A DNA stretch of 64,000 nt, from positions 744,001-808,000 of the forward strand of contig NW_027096021.1 of NCBI RefSeq assembly GCF_040115645.1, in the 5' to 3' direction. Of this stretch, positions 61,147 to 64,000 are shown piece after piece. This DNA comes from Euwallacea fornicatus (lineage: Eukaryota > Arthropoda > Insecta > Coleoptera > Curculionidae). The position numbers and the translations under genes were made by a program. Numbering within the stretch: the first letter of the stretch is position 1; the number at the start of each line of letters is the position of its first letter. The notes beneath the pieces were generated by a model. That model saw only the letters and a list, made by a program, of their open reading frames with translations, ran no database searches and was not told the origin of the DNA.

Positions 61147-64000
61147 TCAAACACACAACTTTTGTGACTTTTCCAATTTTGAAGCTCGATAACTTTGGCA
61201 AATGTGGACCAAATTTGTTAAACAGAGTGTCAAATTAATCAGCTCGATGAGGTTATGAAGATGTCACAACACATCATGATTACATCTTGTTGAACTTCCA
61301 AGAAAAATAGTACTTTATGTGTTCAAACACACAACTTTTGTGACTTTTCAAACTTTGAAGCTCGATAACTTCGGCAAATGAGGACGAAATTTGTTAAACA
61401 GAGTGTCAAATTAATCAGCTCGATGAGATCTTTAACATGACACAACACATCAGAATTGCATCTTGTTGAACTTCCAAGAAAAATAGTACTTTATGTGCTC
61501 AAACACACAACTTGTGTGACTTTTCAAACTTTGAAGCTCGTTAACTTCGGCAAATGAGGACCAAATTTGTTAAACAGAGTGTCAAATTAATCAGCTCGAT
61601 GAGGTCTTTAACATGACACAACACATCAAAATTGCATCTTGTTGAACTTATAAGAAAAATAGTACTTTATGTGTTCAAACACACAACTTGTGTGACTTTT
61701 CAAACTTTGAAGCTCGTTAACTTCGGCAAATGAGGACCAAATTTGTTAAACAAAGTGTCAAATTAATCAGCTCGACGAGATTTTGAATATGTCACAACAC
61801 ATCATGATTGCATCTAGTTGAATTTCCAAGAAAAATAGTACTTTATGTGCTCAAATACACAACTTTTGTGACTTTTCAAACTTTGAAGCTCGATAACTTC
61901 GTCAAATGAGGACCAAATTTGTTAAACAGAGTGTCAAATTAATCAGCTCGACGAGATTTTGATGATGTCACAACACATCGTGATTGCATCTTGTTGAACT
62001 TCCAAGAAAAATAGTACTTTATGTGCTCAAACACACAACTTTTGTGACTTTTCAAACTTTGAAGCTCGATAACTTCGTCAAATGAGGACCAAATTTGTTA
62101 AACAGAGTGTCAAATTAATCAGCTCGACGAGATTTTGAAGATGTCACAACACAACAGTATTGCATCTTGTTGAACTTCCAAGAAAAATAGTACTTTATGT
62201 GCTCAAACACACAACTTTTGTGACTTTTCAAACTTTGAAGCTCGATAACTTCGGCAAATGTGGACCAAATTTCTTAAACAAAGTGTCAAAGTAATCAACT
62301 CAACGAGATTTTGAAGATGTCACAACACATCGTGATTGCATCTTGTTAAACTTCCAAGAAAAATAGTACTTTATGTGCTCAAGTACACAACTTTTGTGAC
62401 TTTTCAAATTTTGAAGCTCGATAACTTCGGCAAATGTGGACCAAATTTCTTAAACAAAGTGTCAAAGTAATCACCTCGACGAGATTTTGAAGATGTCACA
62501 ACACATCATGATTACATCTTGTTGAACTTCCAAGAAAAATAGTACTTTATGTGCTCAAACACACAACTTTTGTGACTTTTCAAACTTTGAAGCTCGATAG
62601 CTTCGGCAAATGAGGACCAAATTTGTTAAACAGACTGTCAAATTAATCAGCTCGACGAGATTTTGAAAATGTCAGAACACATCATGATTGCATCTTGTTG
62701 AACTTCCAAGAAAAATAGTACTTTATGTGCTCAAACACACAACTTTTGTGACTTTTCCAATTTTGAAGCTCGATAACTTTGGCAAATGTGGACCAAATTT
62801 GTTAAACAGAGTGTCAAATTAATCAGCTCGATGAGGTTATGAAGATGTCACAACACATCATGATTACATCTTGTTGAACTTCCAAGAAAAATAGTACTTT
62901 ATGTGTTCAAACACACAACTTTTGTGACTTTTCAAACTTTGAAGCTCGATAACTTCGGCAAATGAGGACGAAATTTGTTAAACAGAGTGTCAAATTAATC
63001 AGCTCGATGAGATTTTGATGATGTCACAACACATCGTGATTGCATCTTGTTGAACTTCCAAGAAAAATAGTACTTTATGTGCTCAAACACACAACTTTTG
63101 TGACTTTTCAAACTTTGAAGCTCGATAACTTCGTCAAATGAGGACCAAATTTGTTAAACAGAGTGTCAAATTAATCAGCTCGATGAGGTTATGAAGATGT
63201 CACAACACATCATGATTACATCTTGTTGAACTTCCAAGAAAAATAGTACTTTATGTGCTCAAACACACAACTTTTGTGACTTTTCAAACTTTGAAGCTCG
63301 ATAACTTCGTCAAATGAGGACCAAATTTGTTAAACAGAGTGTCAAATTAATCAGCTCGACGAGATTTTGAAGATGTCACAACACATCATGTTTCCATCTT
63401 GTTGAACTTCCAAGAAAAATAGTACTTTATGTGCTCAAAAACACAACTTTTGTGACTTTTCAAATTTTGAAGCTCGATAACTTCGGCAAATGAGGACCAA
63501 ATTTGTTAAACAAATTGTCAAATTAATCAGCTTGACGAGATTTTGAAGATGTCACAACACATCAGAATTACATCTTGTTGAACTTCCAAGAAAAATAGTA
63601 CTTTATGTGCTCAAACACACAACTTGTGTGACTTTTCAAACTTTGAAGCTCGTTAACTTCGGCAAATGAGGACCAAATTTGTTAAACAGAGTGTCAAAGT
63701 AATCACCTCAACGAAATTTTGAAGATGTCACAACACATCATGATTACATCTTGTTGAACTTCCAAGAAAAATAGTACTTTATGTGCTCAAACACACAACT
63801 TTTGTGACTTTTCAAACTTTGAAGCTCGATAACTTCGGCAAATGTGGACCAAATTTGTTAAACAGAGTGTCAAATTAATAAGCTTGACGAGATTTTGAAG
63901 ATGTCACAACACATCAGAATTACATCTTGTTGAACTTCCAAGAAAAATAGTACTTTATGTGCTCAAACACACAACTTGTGTGACTTTTCAAATTTTGAAG
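61106..64000. repeat. 28/27-mer-offset block, copy 2, cut by window end
   Basis: Copy of 56178-59248 with one monomer deleted near 62563. The match is still running at base 64000, so this multimer and the array extend beyond the window. Confidence 0.87.

Larger units (their letters stand above)
1..64000. repeat. 176-bp satellite array, ~363.6 head-to-tail monomers
   Basis: The entire window is one tandem array. The word caagaaaaatagtact begins at 61, 237, 413, 589 and so on every 176 bp up to 63939; 63939 minus 61 equals 363 x 176 minus 10, and five visible 2-bp deletions explain the 10 bases. All copies face the same way and no unrelated sequence interrupts them. Base composition is about 35% GC. 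Length near 176 bp, strict direct orientation and multimer structure are typical of centromeric satellites of plants and other eukaryotes, so a centromere core or large heterochromatic block is the best reading. The family is not one I recognise. No coding gene is present: each monomer carries stops on both strands, and 176 is not divisible by 3, so any frame meets all three phases within 528 bp. Confidence 0.99.

Noticed and set aside
1..64000. Long open reading frames or a tandem-repeat protein gene
   Set aside because: Each 176-bp monomer carries stop codons on both strands, and 176 is not a multiple of 3, so any frame passes through all three phases in three monomers. No frame can stay open for long and no start, codon pattern or splice structure stands out.
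1..64000. CRISPR array
   Set aside because: Repeats are contiguous with no unique spacers, and the 176-bp unit is far longer than CRISPR repeats.
1..64000. Ribosomal intergenic spacer subrepeats or telomeric repeat
   Set aside because: No rRNA sequence and no TTTAGGG- or TTAGGG-type runs appear anywhere in the window.
1..64000. Known families: Arabidopsis 180-bp, Brassica CentBr, soybean CentGm
   Set aside because: Monomer length is close to some of these, but the consensus words do not match what I recall of them. I did not assign a family name without a search.

Overview
The window is a single uninterrupted satellite DNA array. From base 1 to base 64000 it is a head-to-tail tandem repeat with a 176-bp monomer, about 363.6 copies, all in the same orientation. 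I found no protein-coding gene, tRNA, rRNA, transposon, inverted segment or unique spacer, and neither end of the array is reached. The phase can be followed exactly. The conserved word caagaaaaatagtact starts at 61, 237, 413 and 589 and is still in register at 63939. The distance from 61 to 63939 is 363 x 176 minus 10 bases, and the five 2-bp deletions I can see account for all of the 10 bases. The consensus is AT-rich, about 35% GC.

Monomer length near one nucleosome, strict head-to-tail order, higher-order repeats (HORs), no transposons and CpG-focused variation suggest the core of a eukaryotic centromeric or pericentromeric satellite, most likely from a flowering plant. I do not recognise the family. 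It does not resemble what I remember of the Arabidopsis 180-bp, Brassica CentBr or soybean CentGm repeats. Species and centromere function are inference.

Layout: monomers fall into recurring subtypes, and blocks of consecutive subtypes recur as HORs of many lengths. These are a 6-mer of 1056 bp at 1-2148; a 15-mer of 2638 bp in two tandem copies at 3477-8752; a 352-bp dimer with varying copy number inside a larger repeated block at 9986-15121, which recurs 6508 bp downstream at 17593-20583; a pentamer of 880 bp at 15131-16622 and again at 23970-25839; a 9-mer at 29410-32171; a 21-mer (3696 bp) at 32005-37806; a 34-mer (5984 bp) linking 37306-39327 to 43290-45311 and also 52656-55162 to 58640-61146; a 17-mer and a 23-mer at 46617-55532; a 528-bp trimer at 41890-42890 and 52431-53486; and a final 28/27-mer pair that runs off the right edge. 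No single HOR period covers the window. The blocks are nested and overlapping, as expected from repeated unequal exchange and gene conversion.

Boundaries of repeated blocks were placed by reading diagnostic substitutions by eye, so each may be off by up to about one monomer. Monomer reference coordinates below (ref 1-176) count from the c of caagaaaaatagtact, as in the copy at 237-412.
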